A stretch of DNA of 64,000 nt from NCBI RefSeq assembly GCF_014201335.1, contig NZ_JACHEB010000004.1, forward strand, positions 310,001-374,000. Reading direction: 5' to 3'. Position numbers and translations under genes: made by a program. The notes under the pieces are model-generated. The model did no database searches and had not been told where the DNA came from. It worked only from the letters and a program-made list of their open reading frames with translations. Position 1 is the stretch's first letter. Every line of letters starts with the position of its first letter. This DNA comes from Tunturiibacter gelidiferens (GTDB lineage: Bacteria > Acidobacteriota > Terriglobia > Terriglobales > Acidobacteriaceae). Shown piece after piece: positions 17,660-25,693 of the stretch.

Positions 17660-19348
17660 TTACTTACCTACCCAAGTGCCTGCTTGACAGATATACAGGG
17701 AGTTAGGGATGCCAGCACGATTCATGCCAATATCGCCAGCAGTACATCTGCCAGATGGTGCTGTGGCGAAGGAGAAGACTGTGGATGCTGCACCTGGAAC
17801 GCCTATCTGGATACTGCCCTTCTGGAAGATGGCTCCGTTGGCTGTTATTGATCCTGAACGGTCGATACTGAGTATCTTTGAGAACGAGGTTCTGTAGTTC
17901 AGAAAGAAGTCGTAAGCCTCTCCAGAGGTAGCGGGGTTTGAGTATGGGCTGTAGAAATCCACGTCGCCGTTATTTGCTGAGTTAAAGCCCATGTACCCGC
18001 CACTAAAGGGAAAGGCTGACGTGCCAGGTACTCTGCCGCCTGTATTGATATTCGTGCCGAGCAACCCACTAGCGAAGATGTCGCCAGTTGCGGGAAAAGC
18101 ACCTCCTACTGCCGATCCGACTGTAATCGAACTAAAGTATTGGCTTGTTGAGATGTACTGGGCATAGATCGGTATCTGAAGGCCACCAATAGCGGTATTC
18201 TGTCCTGGGCCAATAGTCTGGAGGCCGACTCCAGTGGGAGTGAGCGGATCAGAGTAAGGCTCGACGTGAAGCTCGTTAGCTGCTCCAGTTGCTTGCCAGT
18301 TGATGAACGAGGTATACGTGTGATTGCGGATTATCTCTACGCCTTGCCCGATATTAATTCCGGAATTGTATCCCGTTACGTGAATGTAGGCAGGATCAGC
18401 CGCAGTAAAAGCGGGGCAGCCGCTCTCGCTGGGAGTTGATTTCCCACTGGCAACGAACGTCATTCCGCTGATGCTGAGCTGCTGTTGAACCGTGGTAGAA
18501 GTTGGGCCATCAATAAAGTACCCGCCGCATTGCTCCATGTGTCCGCCCAGCAACGTCAAGCGACCATTCAGAATATAGATACCAGCCTGCCCAGATTGGC
18601 CGGTGCCGTTATAGTCAATCGAACATGACATGCAGACGTATTCACTGGCTGGCATATTCGGGGCATAGAAGCCATAGGTGCCGTTGTTCAGAATCTGCAT
18701 CCCGAACATATTCATGTTCTCGCCGCCGAACTGTCCGTCTACTTTGTATCCGTACTTGTTGGCACTCAAAGAGTCCGAATAGAAAGCATCTTGAAAAGCC
18801 ACTCCAGCGTCCATGCCAGATTCAAAGTTTTCAATGTTAATGTTCTCGTAGGAATCCAGGAAGTCGTTATTCCCGGTCGGCGCATATACACCATTACGAT
18901 CCCCGCCAAGCCAAATTCCTACTGTCCCGGCGATCAGTCCTGGTCCATACAGCTTGAGGTTTTTGATACTTCCCCACGCATAAATGGTTGTGTCCGTCCC
19001 GAAATTGCTGCCGGTGGAGATGCTCGCCCCACTGGTGATGGTTGAGGTTAAAGTGGATCCATTAAAGTCCAGAACAACGCATCGTGGCTTTTGGATTTTG
19101 GTCGATAGCGAGTAATTTCCCGGTGCAACCGTGATCTTCCCGCACGGTACCGGGAGGGCATGGATTGCGTTGTTTACCTGGGCGCCAATGTCTGATCCTG
19201 GAAAGAGGCTGGCTTCCAGCACATTGCTCTGTCGAGAAGTCACGACATTCCTCGACGGGGCTTTGATCGTGTCTGTGTAGGTCGTCGCCTGGGCGTAGAT
19301 GTGCGCAACGAATAGAAGGCTGGCGATGAATAAGAGAATCTTCTTCAT
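17660..19348 (-). CDS. Secreted right-handed beta-helix protein (562 aa)
   Basis: A signal peptide (KILLFIASLLFVAHIYAQ) leads into SLFPGSDIGAQVNNAIHALP and GKITVAPGNYSLST, the entry motif of the Pectate_lyase_3 type beta-helix. About 300 residues of short beta-coils rich in Asn and Gly follow. The C-terminal 120 residues (SKILSIDRSGSITANGA, then GRCTAGDIGMNRAG) resemble end domains of bacterial surface or tail-spike-like proteins. No catalytic triad can be assigned, so it may bind or cleave polysaccharide. It is the last gene of a minus-strand set of small genes (20010-19062). Codon use is less GC-rich than in the right half of the window. Confidence 0.75.
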   Translation of the reverse strand: MKKILLFIASLLFVAHIYAQATTYTDTIKAPSRNVVTSRQSNVLEASLFPGSDIGAQVNNAIHALPVPCGKITVAPGNYSLSTKIQKPRCVVLDFNGSTLTSTITSGASISTGSNFGTDTTIYAWGSIKNLKLYGPGLIAGTVGIWLGGDRNGVYAPTGNNDFLDSYENINIENFESGMDAGVAFQDAFYSDSLSANKYGYKVDGQFGGENMNMFGMQILNNGTYGFYAPNMPASEYVCMSCSIDYNGTGQSGQAGIYILNGRLTLLGGHMEQCGGYFIDGPTSTTVQQQLSISGMTFVASGKSTPSESGCPAFTAADPAYIHVTGYNSGINIGQGVEIIRNHTYTSFINWQATGAANELHVEPYSDPLTPTGVGLQTIGPGQNTAIGGLQIPIYAQYISTSQYFSSITVGSAVGGAFPATGDIFASGLLGTNINTGGRVPGTSAFPFSGGYMGFNSANNGDVDFYSPYSNPATSGEAYDFFLNYRTSFSKILSIDRSGSITANGAIFQKGSIQIGVPGAASTVFSFATAPSGRCTAGDIGMNRAGIPNSLYICQAGTWVGK

Positions 19349-19592
19349 AATATTGTGAGGCTCTCTTTAGAGTAAGGAAATCGTCGTCGGGCATGTGCAG
19401 TTGGACACTCAGGATATACCCGTCTTCCGCCTCAAGCTCCTTGATCCGTGTGTTGTACTGACGCATCTCTCTTGCCTCAGCCTTGGCTCTGAGATGAGCC
19501 TCAACAGATCCTTTGTCGTCTCTGTCACCAAATCCCATTGGCTTGTATTGCTTCGGAGTTTTGATCTTGCTTGGCACTCGCTGTCCTCTCAT
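19062..19592 (-). CDS. Hypothetical protein, 3' half doubtful (176 aa frame)
   Basis: The first 75 residues look real: a basic start (MRGQRVPSKIKTPKQYKPMG) and a charged coiled-coil-like helix (EAHLRAKAEAREMRQ). After that the frame runs 287 bases into the beta-helix gene in another frame and becomes Arg/Pro/His-rich. The genuine gene probably ended near 19370 and lost its stop by a small indel, or the protein is short and followed by chance coding. It starts nine bases after the stop of the gene upstream, which supports cotranscription. Confidence 0.4.
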   Translation of the reverse strand: MRGQRVPSKIKTPKQYKPMGFGDRDDKGSVEAHLRAKAEAREMRQYNTRIKELEAEDGYILSVQLHMPDDDFLTLKRASQYYEEDSLIHRQPSIRCAHLRPGDDLHRHDQSPVEECRDFSTEQCAGSQPLSRIRHWRPGKQRNPCPPGTVREDHGCTGKLLAIDQNPKATMRCSGL

Positions 19593-19601
19593 GTTCAGTG
19601 C

Positions 19602-19868
19602 TTACTTTTGAACTCTCTGTTTGCGACTCCTAAGCCTATCGAACTGTTCCTGGCTCAACTCGATATCAATTGATCCTGGCTTCCGCTCTTTCAGTTGCTG
19701 CCTCACCAACTGAATGTCTTTGAACCGGCAGTTGGCTGATTCCATAAGACCGATGATCTTCTCTGGGTCAGGGAACTTCCAATGGTTGTCGATGAGCGTG
19801 TTTCCCTGGAGGAAGCACACGCTATATCGCATCATCGTTTCTTGGAAGAACATCCTCACGATGGGCAT
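19602..19868 (-). CDS. Small hypothetical protein (88 aa)
   Basis: An AGGTGAG just upstream of the ATG and a four-base gap to the preceding tiny gene support the start. The protein has a mixed N-terminal half (MRYSVCFLQGNTLIDNHWKF) and a basic helical C-terminal half (QEQFDRLRSRKQRVQK). No signal peptide, membrane segment or known motif. It belongs to the minus-strand set that ends with the beta-helix gene. Function unknown. Confidence 0.5.
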   Translation of the reverse strand: MPIVRMFFQETMMRYSVCFLQGNTLIDNHWKFPDPEKIIGLMESANCRFKDIQLVRQQLKERKPGSIDIELSQEQFDRLRSRKQRVQK

Positions 19869-19872
19869 AGGC

Positions 19873-20010
19873 TCACCTGGTGGCCACGGCTCTACTCTTT
19901 CCCCACATGTCTACTGTGGCGTAAACGGCACCACAATGAAGGCATCGTGAGTAATCCGAGGTCAACGCATTTTGTCTGTTGGTCGGATCAGCCTCTTGCA
20001 TGATGAGCAT
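19873..20010 (-). CDS. Very small ORF with single CxxC knuckle (45 aa)
   Basis: An ATG at 20010 opens a 45-codon frame that ends in TGA four bases before the next gene. It contains YSRCLHCGAVYATVDMWGK, a single Cys-x-x-Cys as found in half zinc ribbons. The start region has no clear ribosome binding site. Tight spacing with the downstream gene is the main support. It may be a leader peptide or a remnant of a longer zinc-ribbon protein. Confidence 0.4.
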   Translation of the reverse strand: MLIMQEADPTNRQNALTSDYSRCLHCGAVYATVDMWGKSRAVATR

Positions 20011-20306
20011 TGATCCGCGAGACTTTGCTCGGTTGGGAGTTTCCAGATCCGTTTAATGGAAAGAGTATAGACGAACAGAAGACGAATATACCTGGAAAAT
20101 GTTATAGGAAGTGTTGGCATGCCGAAGTGGCTATTTGTCCTTATTTATCCATAACTGGCGAAAAGCATCAAACATATTTGGCGCTCCAAAATTGGGGATT
20201 TATATACTTGACTCCCTTGGCCGCTAGATCGCTGATACGATTTGGCTTAGGAGACATTACCTATGCTGAGATTCAAGGGCGTCCAATGTCAGAGCATTGG
20301 ACATAA

Positions 20307-21047
20307 ATGAGCAATCATCACGGCAATTCCGGCCCAAACCAAGACGGCGGAAAGGATCAGAAACGTAAAGTCTCTGGTGATTTGCATGTTCGTGGAGAGA
20401 TAGTCGTGGATTCTCCACCAGAAGTAAAGGACGCCGCAGCCACCGAAAAGAAAGAGAGTTCCACCCGAGAGAATCTGAAGGTCCGAATAGAGGTATTTAC
20501 CCTCTTCTTTGTGATCATTTACGCGGGATTGACCTTCTGGCAGGCTTGCTCCAATCAAACGATAGCCAAGCTCACGCGCAAGCAATTTCTGGCCGATGAA
20601 AGGCCCTACGTCGCCACTACCCCTACGAAAATCAATTCAGTTTCCGTTGTAGGTGGGAGATTGGCTACCGCGGTGTCGTTCTGGAACTATGGAAAATCTC
20701 CCGCGCTGCGCCTGAAAGAAACCGGACGGATTTTCTTGAACGATGGCTCCTTCGAGCAGATCAATAAGTGGTTCAAAGTAAACCTTGGAAACAGACCCTT
20801 GGATCAAGCCGATCTAGAAGGAGACCAACTGAATGAGAGCATCATCATGCAGGGTCAGCCAGACTCGAAGGTGATCGTTAGCCGCGAAGAAGCTCCCCAA
20901 GGTTTTGCCGGGCAATTTGTTGTTGCTATGCGGTACGAATACTTTGATGACGCTGGGAATCGTTATTGGACTGACGAGTGCTTTTACGCGATGCCCGGTC
21001 AACCAGCCGCCACAATTAGATGCCCACATCACAACGAAATACGCTAA
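20307..21047 (+). CDS. Hypothetical single-pass membrane protein (246 aa)
   Basis: The N-terminal 55 residues are hydrophilic, with GDLHVRGEIVVDSPPE and a charged linker. A single membrane helix follows (VFTLFFVIIYAGLTFWQAC, about residues 63-81). The C-terminal 160 residues form a beta-rich domain (RPYVATTPTKINSVSVVGGR, AVSFWNYGKSPALRLKE, FVVAMRYEYFDDAGNRYWTD). Proteins of this shape are scattered in soil bacteria and have no assigned function. A bidirectional hairpin terminator follows. The upstream 300 bases hold only a weak TTG-started frame that I do not accept as a gene. Confidence 0.7.
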   Translation: MSNHHGNSGPNQDGGKDQKRKVSGDLHVRGEIVVDSPPEVKDAAATEKKESSTRENLKVRIEVFTLFFVIIYAGLTFWQACSNQTIAKLTRKQFLADERPYVATTPTKINSVSVVGGRLATAVSFWNYGKSPALRLKETGRIFLNDGSFEQINKWFKVNLGNRPLDQADLEGDQLNESIIMQGQPDSKVIVSREEAPQGFAGQFVVAMRYEYFDDAGNRYWTDECFYAMPGQPAATIRCPHHNEIR

Positions 21048-21057
21048 ACAAAGCAAT

Positions 21058-21270
21058 TCAACTCCATACTGATTGTTGTCTCCATGACCCCACCTCTCCA
21101 ATAAGAAACCCACCGTTATCAGGTGGGTTTTGCTTGCTTCTCGAACGCTTTTTTCTTGCGCGTTCGTTTCTTAGCACCCTTGCTTTTAGGCTTGGGGCGA
21201 TAGCTAGTACGTTGTCCACGATCTTGTTTAGCTCGTCTGGGACCTCTGGCGTGTCTGGGTTGTCTTTCAT
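21058..21270 (-). CDS. Small basic protein downstream of transposase remnant (70 aa)
   Basis: The ATG overlaps the TGA of the ISXO2-like remnant (ATGA), and AGAGG lies about nine bases upstream. The sequence starts acidic (MKDNPDTPEVPDELNKIVDN) and turns strongly basic (ARVLRNERARKKRSRSKQ). Small accessory frames of this kind can accompany ISXO2-type transposases, so it was probably part of that element. Its last third runs through the terminator hairpin at 21106-21130. Confidence 0.5.
   Translation of the reverse strand: MKDNPDTPEVPDELNKIVDNVLAIAPSLKARVLRNERARKKRSRSKQNPPDNGGFLIGEVGSWRQQSVWS
21106..21130. terminator. Rho-independent terminator
   Basis: A perfect 9-bp stem AAACCCACC / GGTGGGTTT with a 7-base loop is followed by TGCTTGCTTC. 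It serves the plus-strand gene that ends at 21047. Confidence 0.75.
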
Positions 21271-21520
21271 ACCATCAACCTCTCATAAGTGAGACGCATT
21301 CCAGATGTTGCCGTGATGAAGCTATCGAGTCTGTCCATCGTGTGACGTTTCACATTGCCATCGTTCAGGCGGAAGGCAAACTCTTGAACATAGCGGTCAA
21401 GGTGCTCGGGCTAGCGTGATGATAGACATCATCTAGGCCACACTTCAATACGGCCCAGACGCTCTCTATGGAGTTCGTGTTGACTCCGAGGCGAGCCTTT
21501 CCCCCAAAAAATTTTGGCCG
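21267..21520 (-). pseudogene. ISXO2-like transposase fragment, frameshifted
   Basis: The minus strand reads GVNTNSIESVWAVLKCGLDD then VYHHAS. After a frameshift near 21412 it continues HLDRYVQEFAFRLND and ends LTYERLMV at a TGA. This is the C-terminal end of DDE transposases of the ISXO2/IS1595 kind: the NTNSIES block with the catalytic Glu and the HLDRYVQEFAFR block are diagnostic. The N-terminal two thirds are missing, so the element is dead. Confidence 0.8.
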
Positions 21521-21865
21521 CTAAAAACTAGTCATTGCCTCATTACAGCTCCCGGTCGGACAACTAAGACGCCATTGCCGAATACGGGCGAATCGTTTTC
21601 TCGATGTTGTTTCGGTGAGGTGGCAAGACTAGCCAGCAGATCCCCCTTTCGACGCGCTGGGGTCAATTGCAAAATTGAGTCAGCCAAGATTGTGTCGTTC
21701 TTTGTGTCGTAACCGTGTCGTCCCTACCGGTATCGGTCAGTGTCTCTCAGCATCGTTTGAGCGCCCGAGACTTAACCGTTTATGCCTGAAATCCTAGTGA
21801 ACACAGCCTCTTTATGTCACTTCATCTTGCTCGGTCTCGTTCGCTGTCGGTGGGGAGCCTGAATT
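21521..21865. other. Gene-free spacer before the tRNA remnant
   Basis: This 345-base stretch has no supported gene and no recognisable RNA. TTTTGGCCGCTAAAAA at 21512-21527, just before it, resembles 37289-37304. A tmRNA was considered because of the CCA end downstream and was rejected. Confidence 0.4.
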
Positions 21866-21907
21866 CGCAACGAGGAGGTCAGCGGTTCGATCCCGCTCAG
21901 CTCCACC
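21866..21907 (+). other. 3' end of a tRNA (Ala-like), possible att scar
   Basis: The sequence contains a perfect T-arm, AGCGG-TTCGATC-CCGCT (21880-21896), then CAGCTCC and a 3' ACCA, preceded by GAGGAGGTC as in the variable region of tRNA-Ala. The matching 5' acceptor strand (GGAGCTG) and a D-arm are not found upstream, so this is not a whole tRNA. Integrative elements leave exactly such tRNA 3' ends as attachment sites. Confidence 0.6.
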
Positions 21908-22025
21908 ATAGAAACCAATCCCAAAATAAAATTTGAGGCAATAAGGCACGAAATTGCGATCGGGTTCTCTGGCCGCTTTTTCTCAATCTCCATGACAACT
22001 GCTTACAATGTCTTCGAGGTGAATC

Positions 22026-22364
22026 ATGCAAAAACGTCTAGCGGCTGCCCTTCTCTTCGCAACCAGCCTGTCCGCGTTTGCCGGAAATAAACTCGAAGGT
22101 ACGACGACTCTCAAAGATTCCCAACCCTATGGGGTCAAAGATACGGAGCACAAACATCAGGGCTATGATCTTGCTTTTGACGCCAAGGGCAAAAGTTATA
22201 CCTGTCGGACTGACCCGAGTAAATCTATGAACGCAACCGACTTTGTGGTTGGCACAGACGTGACTTACAAGATTGACGGCAACAAGGCAAAGATTAAGAC
22301 GCCACAGAATAAAGAGGTGGAGTGCAAAATCGTTCGTGTGGAGGCCCTACAGAAGCTGCAGTAG
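22026..22364 (+). CDS. Small secreted protein (112 aa)
   Basis: A standard signal peptide (KRLAAALLFATSLSAFA) is followed by a beta-rich mature domain with two Cys residues (SYTCRTDPSK and VECKIVRVE) that could pair. GVKDTEHKHQGYDLAFDAKG and GTDVTYKIDGNKAKIKT look like an OB- or SH3-like barrel. No named family is recognised. The gene is followed at once by a terminator and then by the convergent respiratory operon. It is the first gene to the right of the tRNA remnant. Confidence 0.7.
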   Translation: MQKRLAAALLFATSLSAFAGNKLEGTTTLKDSQPYGVKDTEHKHQGYDLAFDAKGKSYTCRTDPSKSMNATDFVVGTDVTYKIDGNKAKIKTPQNKEVECKIVRVEALQKLQ

Positions 22365-22374
22365 GTGTTGCAAG

Positions 22375-22400
22375 AAAGCCCTTCCGCGAAGGGGGCTTTT
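22375..22400. terminator. Terminator between convergent genes
   Basis: AAAGCCCTTC-CGC-GAAGGGGGCTTT forms a stem with a two-base bulge and is followed by TCTTTCT. It can stop transcription from the secreted-protein gene and, on the other strand, from the respiratory operon. Confidence 0.7.
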
Positions 22401-22490
22401 CTTTCTAATGTGACGGTTTGTCGTCAGGTCTTCGGTTCTTTCTGATCCTTATCGTCAGCGTCTGAGTTGCCGCATCTGCGGGGCTCGCAT

Positions 22491-23321
22491 CTATGCCCTG
22501 CGGGTCTTCTCCTGATGCAGAAGGCGGAAGGTGACGAAGATCGCGGGAACGAGGAAGATGAGCGAACCCAGCACCCACATGATGACGGCTCCTGCACGCT
22601 GGTCGGCGATTGGATCGATGTGGAAGGGGTTTGGGCGCTCGAGGTAGTAGGTGTAGACGGGGCGGTCGCAGAAGGCGAGGAAGGCGGAGAGTGCCGTGTT
22701 GACGATGTCTGCCAGGACCAAGTAGGGAAGCATGATCCAGCCAGGGTAGCGGGACGTGGTGGGCCAGGGACGGATGAGCGGCCACCAGAAGAGGATCGAC
22801 GTTGCGAGGAAGCAGATGTGTTCGAACTCGTGCCAGTGTTCGTGCTCGAGGGCGAAGTCGTAAGCGGTGGGGATGTGCCAGACGAGGAAGGTGAGGTTCA
22901 TCGCGAGCCACGCGACGACGGGTTTCGTGAGGAAGTGGCCGAGGGTGCGGAGCCATTTCATCCGCAGGAATGGAGCGAGCAGGCGCACGGTGATGACGTG
23001 AGGGATCCCGCGGAGGAGAGGAACCTGCGGGTAGCCGAGGAGGAGAAGCGGCGGGACGAAGGACATCAGGAGGAGATGCTCGACCATGTGGGCGCTGAGA
23101 AGGGCGTCGGCGAAGCCGTCCATTGGTGAGGCGATGGAGACCCAGATGGTGGCGATGCCGAGGTTGAACGTGACGAGGCGCCAGGTGGGGAAGAGCGCGG
23201 GTCTTGTCTTGCGGATGGCGAACCAGCCACGCGTGTAGAGGATGGCCGTGAGCAACAGCGCCGTGGTGAGGAAGATCGGAAGGGACCAGTCGTTGAAGAT
23301 GGTCCGGTATTCAGGAGACAT
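22491..23321 (-). CDS. ctaG: CtaG-type cytochrome oxidase assembly membrane protein
   Basis: This 276-residue protein has seven or so membrane helices and the caa3_CtaG family motifs, including SAHMVEHLLLMSFVPPLLLLG and FLVWHIPTAYDFALEHEHWH with conserved His residues, and WWPLIRPWP. CtaG in Bacillus is needed for an active caa3 oxidase and is thought to deliver copper to subunit I. The gene is last in the respiratory operon, 156 bases after the cytochrome b gene. This family differs from the single-pass Cox11 proteins that share the name. Confidence 0.9.
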   Translation of the reverse strand: MSPEYRTIFNDWSLPIFLTTALLLTAILYTRGWFAIRKTRPALFPTWRLVTFNLGIATIWVSIASPMDGFADALLSAHMVEHLLLMSFVPPLLLLGYPQVPLLRGIPHVITVRLLAPFLRMKWLRTLGHFLTKPVVAWLAMNLTFLVWHIPTAYDFALEHEHWHEFEHICFLATSILFWWPLIRPWPTTSRYPGWIMLPYLVLADIVNTALSAFLAFCDRPVYTYYLERPNPFHIDPIADQRAGAVIMWVLGSLIFLVPAIFVTFRLLHQEKTRRA

Positions 23322-23477
23322 TAGGGTAAGGATAGATCGAAGCGGGGACGCGTGCTGTGTGCGGTCGGTTGAGATTGGTGGTTCGAGGAACAGGGGATCG
23401 TTCGACCAGGCGATTCACGATGAGACTGTGAATCGCTTCGTTCGGGACGACGGGTCGGGTCTTGTTTGTGGCTGAGG

Positions 23478-24974
23478 TTATTGCTTATTCGTTGGAGGCG
23501 TGGCTGTAGCGGCTGAGACGACGCGGCGCGAAGCATCGACGGCGGGTTGGAGGTCGTGGCCGTGCAGGGTGGTAAGGAACTTGACGAGCGCGGTGGTCTC
23601 GGAGGGGTTGAGGGCGTTGCCGTAGGCGGGCATGTTGCCGCCGCCTTGCAGGACCTGACGAATGATCTGGTCTTCGGTCATGTGGGTGGCGACGGTGTCG
23701 AGTGCGGGACCGCGGAGGCCGCCTTCACCACCGATGGAGTGGCAATTGCGACACTGCTTGTTCTGGAGGACGATTGCGCCTTCGCGTTCGAGCGGGGTGC
23801 GGTTGTGGAGGTAGGACACAGGGATGGGATCGCTGCTCCAGGCGTTCATGATGGGACTCCACGGCGTGTAGGTGCCGAGGTGCGTGAAGACGCCGAGGGA
23901 GACGGCGATGACACTGACGATGAGGACGGCGGCGGGGCGGCGTGATACATGCTTTTCGCCTTCCCCTGAGAGGAGTGGGAGCAGAATGAGAGCCGCGATA
24001 CCGATGACCGGCATGATGAAGAGTACGGGAGTTTCGAGGGCAGGCGGGAGATAGGCGAGAACGGCGTAGAGCCAGAGGAAGAAGTAGTCGGGCTTGGGCG
24101 CGGTCTCGATGATGGTTGGGTCTGGTTGGCCGGAGGGGCCGAAGGGACCGAACCAAAGTGCACAGGCGATGACGGCGAGCATGATCGCTGCGGCGAAGGC
24201 GGCGTCCTTCCAGGCGGCATCGGGGACAAAGGGGATGCCGGTCTTCTTTTCCATCTCCTTATAGTCAGCGAGATAGGTCTTTTTGTTGACGAGGCGGCCG
24301 GGCATGGGATAGTCGTTGATGCCGAGACGCAGGACCATCCAGACGTGCATGCCGACCATGGCGATCAGGATGCCAGGGATAACGAAGACGTGGAGGGCGA
24401 AGAAGCGGGAGAGTGTGTTGCCGGCGATGATGGGTCCGCCGAGCATGAGACCTACGAGAGGGCCGCCTATGAGTGGGACGCGGCTGAGAATGGATGCGCC
24501 GATACCGAGACCCCAGTAAGCGTCTTGATCGAAGCGCAGAACCTGGCCGGTGAAGGCCATACCGAGCGTGAGGAGGAGGAGAAAGACGCCGATGATCCAA
24601 GTGAGTTCGCGGGGGAATTTATAGGCGCCGAAGAGGAAGACCTGCACCATGTGGATGAGGACGATGGCGACCATGAAGTCCGAGCCCCAGCCGTGCATGG
24701 CACGGAGGAACCAGCCGAGGTGGACGTTATGGTCGAGGAACTGGAGGCTGTTCCAAGCGTTGCTGGCGGTCGGTGCGTACACGAGCGCGAGAAGAACGCC
24801 GGTCATGACCTGGAGGACGAAGATTACGGTTGCGGCGCTGCCGAAGACGTACCACCAACTGGCGGTGTTGTTCGGGACCTCGTGTTCGGCCACTTCGATG
24901 AGGGGAGTGCCGAGTCCGAGGCGCGCTTCGAACCAGTTGTAGAGATCGAGGCCGCGTTGCTTTAGGTCTGGCAT
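23478..24974 (-). CDS. Cytochrome b fused to C-terminal cytochrome c (498 aa)
   Basis: Residues 1-230 are the b-type core with eight-helix arrangement. The haem His pairs lie in FLRAMHGWGSDFMVAIVLIH and FFALHVFVIPGILIAMVGMH. GINDYPMPGRLV links to a three-helix C-terminal b domain with PKPDYFFLWLYAVL. Then comes a c-type haem domain, CRNCHS near residue 415, with a distal Met in GNMPAYGN. The fusion replaces a separate cytochrome c1, so electrons pass from Rieske to the attached haem c. The ATG at 24974 has GAGG upstream and overlaps the end of the Rieske gene by 13 bases, showing tight coupling. An upstream GTG would add three residues. Confidence 0.92.
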   Translation of the reverse strand: MPDLKQRGLDLYNWFEARLGLGTPLIEVAEHEVPNNTASWWYVFGSAATVIFVLQVMTGVLLALVYAPTASNAWNSLQFLDHNVHLGWFLRAMHGWGSDFMVAIVLIHMVQVFLFGAYKFPRELTWIIGVFLLLLTLGMAFTGQVLRFDQDAYWGLGIGASILSRVPLIGGPLVGLMLGGPIIAGNTLSRFFALHVFVIPGILIAMVGMHVWMVLRLGINDYPMPGRLVNKKTYLADYKEMEKKTGIPFVPDAAWKDAAFAAAIMLAVIACALWFGPFGPSGQPDPTIIETAPKPDYFFLWLYAVLAYLPPALETPVLFIMPVIGIAALILLPLLSGEGEKHVSRRPAAVLIVSVIAVSLGVFTHLGTYTPWSPIMNAWSSDPIPVSYLHNRTPLEREGAIVLQNKQCRNCHSIGGEGGLRGPALDTVATHMTEDQIIRQVLQGGGNMPAYGNALNPSETTALVKFLTTLHGHDLQPAVDASRRVVSAATATPPTNKQ

Positions 24975-25651
24975 GAGCTGCACCTCGGCTGGGGTTGATC
25001 GATCGCGGAGAGCTTGCCTGCGGGACTGCCTTGGATGTGTGTCTCAATCTGGGTTAGAGGAGTAACGTTCTTTGCCTCGTTTGCGAGGGTCGGCATTCTG
25101 CCTGCGCTGATCATAAGGGTGCCGTTCGAGACTTTGTGCTGGTACTCGAAGAGGCCGCGTTCGGGTGGGCCGGAGGCGCGGGAGCCGTCGGCGTAGTAGG
25201 CGCCGCCGTGGCAGGGGCAGAGGAAGAGTTTGGACTGGGCGAACCAGCGGACGGGGCAGCCGAGGTGGGCGCAGTTGATGGCGAAGACCTGGAAGGTGTC
25301 GCCGGAGACGCGGCGGACCCAGGCGGGGATGTCGCCGGTCTGACCGTCCCAGTCTGTCGTGATGGGGTTTCGATAGCTGACTAGGCGGGTTTCCCCTTCA
25401 GGGAAGTTCGAGAGCGGGCCGAGGTTAATCCAGGAGTTGTCGGCGGAGGTCTTTTTCAACGCAGGGCCGAGGAGGTAGCCAACGATTGGGATGGCGAGGA
25501 CGACGCCTACCGCTCCGTTGACCACGAGAGCGAGCTTGAAGAGGAAGGTGCGACGCGAGTGGCCTGCGGCAATGCTCGGGTCTTTCACCGGTTCTGCTGT
25601 GGGCTCGGTCATTGTGCGATCGGTTTGTGGGAGCTGTTCACTGGGTATCAT
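24962..25651 (-). CDS. qcrA: Rieske iron-sulfur protein of the bc complex
   Basis: A twin-Arg-like start (SRRTFLFKLALVVNGAVG) leads into one membrane anchor, then the Rieske domain with NCAHLGCPVRW and FLCPCHGGAYYADG, which hold the 2Fe-2S cluster through two Cys and two His. The length of 229 residues is normal. It takes electrons from quinol at the cytochrome b site. GGAG precedes the ATG. It overlaps the cytochrome b gene and follows the dihaem cytochrome gene by 42 bases. Confidence 0.95.
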   Translation of the reverse strand: MIPSEQLPQTDRTMTEPTAEPVKDPSIAAGHSRRTFLFKLALVVNGAVGVVLAIPIVGYLLGPALKKTSADNSWINLGPLSNFPEGETRLVSYRNPITTDWDGQTGDIPAWVRRVSGDTFQVFAINCAHLGCPVRWFAQSKLFLCPCHGGAYYADGSRASGPPERGLFEYQHKVSNGTLMISAGRMPTLANEAKNVTPLTQIETHIQGSPAGKLSAIDQPQPRCSSCQT

Positions 25652-25693
25652 GGCTTCCTGCTCCTGCGGTGCACTTCATTCTCTCTTTGTCTT

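Noticed and set aside
20010-20306. 98-codon plus-strand gene before the membrane protein
   Set aside because: It starts at TTG without a ribosome binding site and has no convincing protein features.
21540-21907. tmRNA gene
   Set aside because: The AGCTCCACCA end invites it, but no matching 5' end, tag-peptide frame or pseudoknots are seen in the 370 bases before it.
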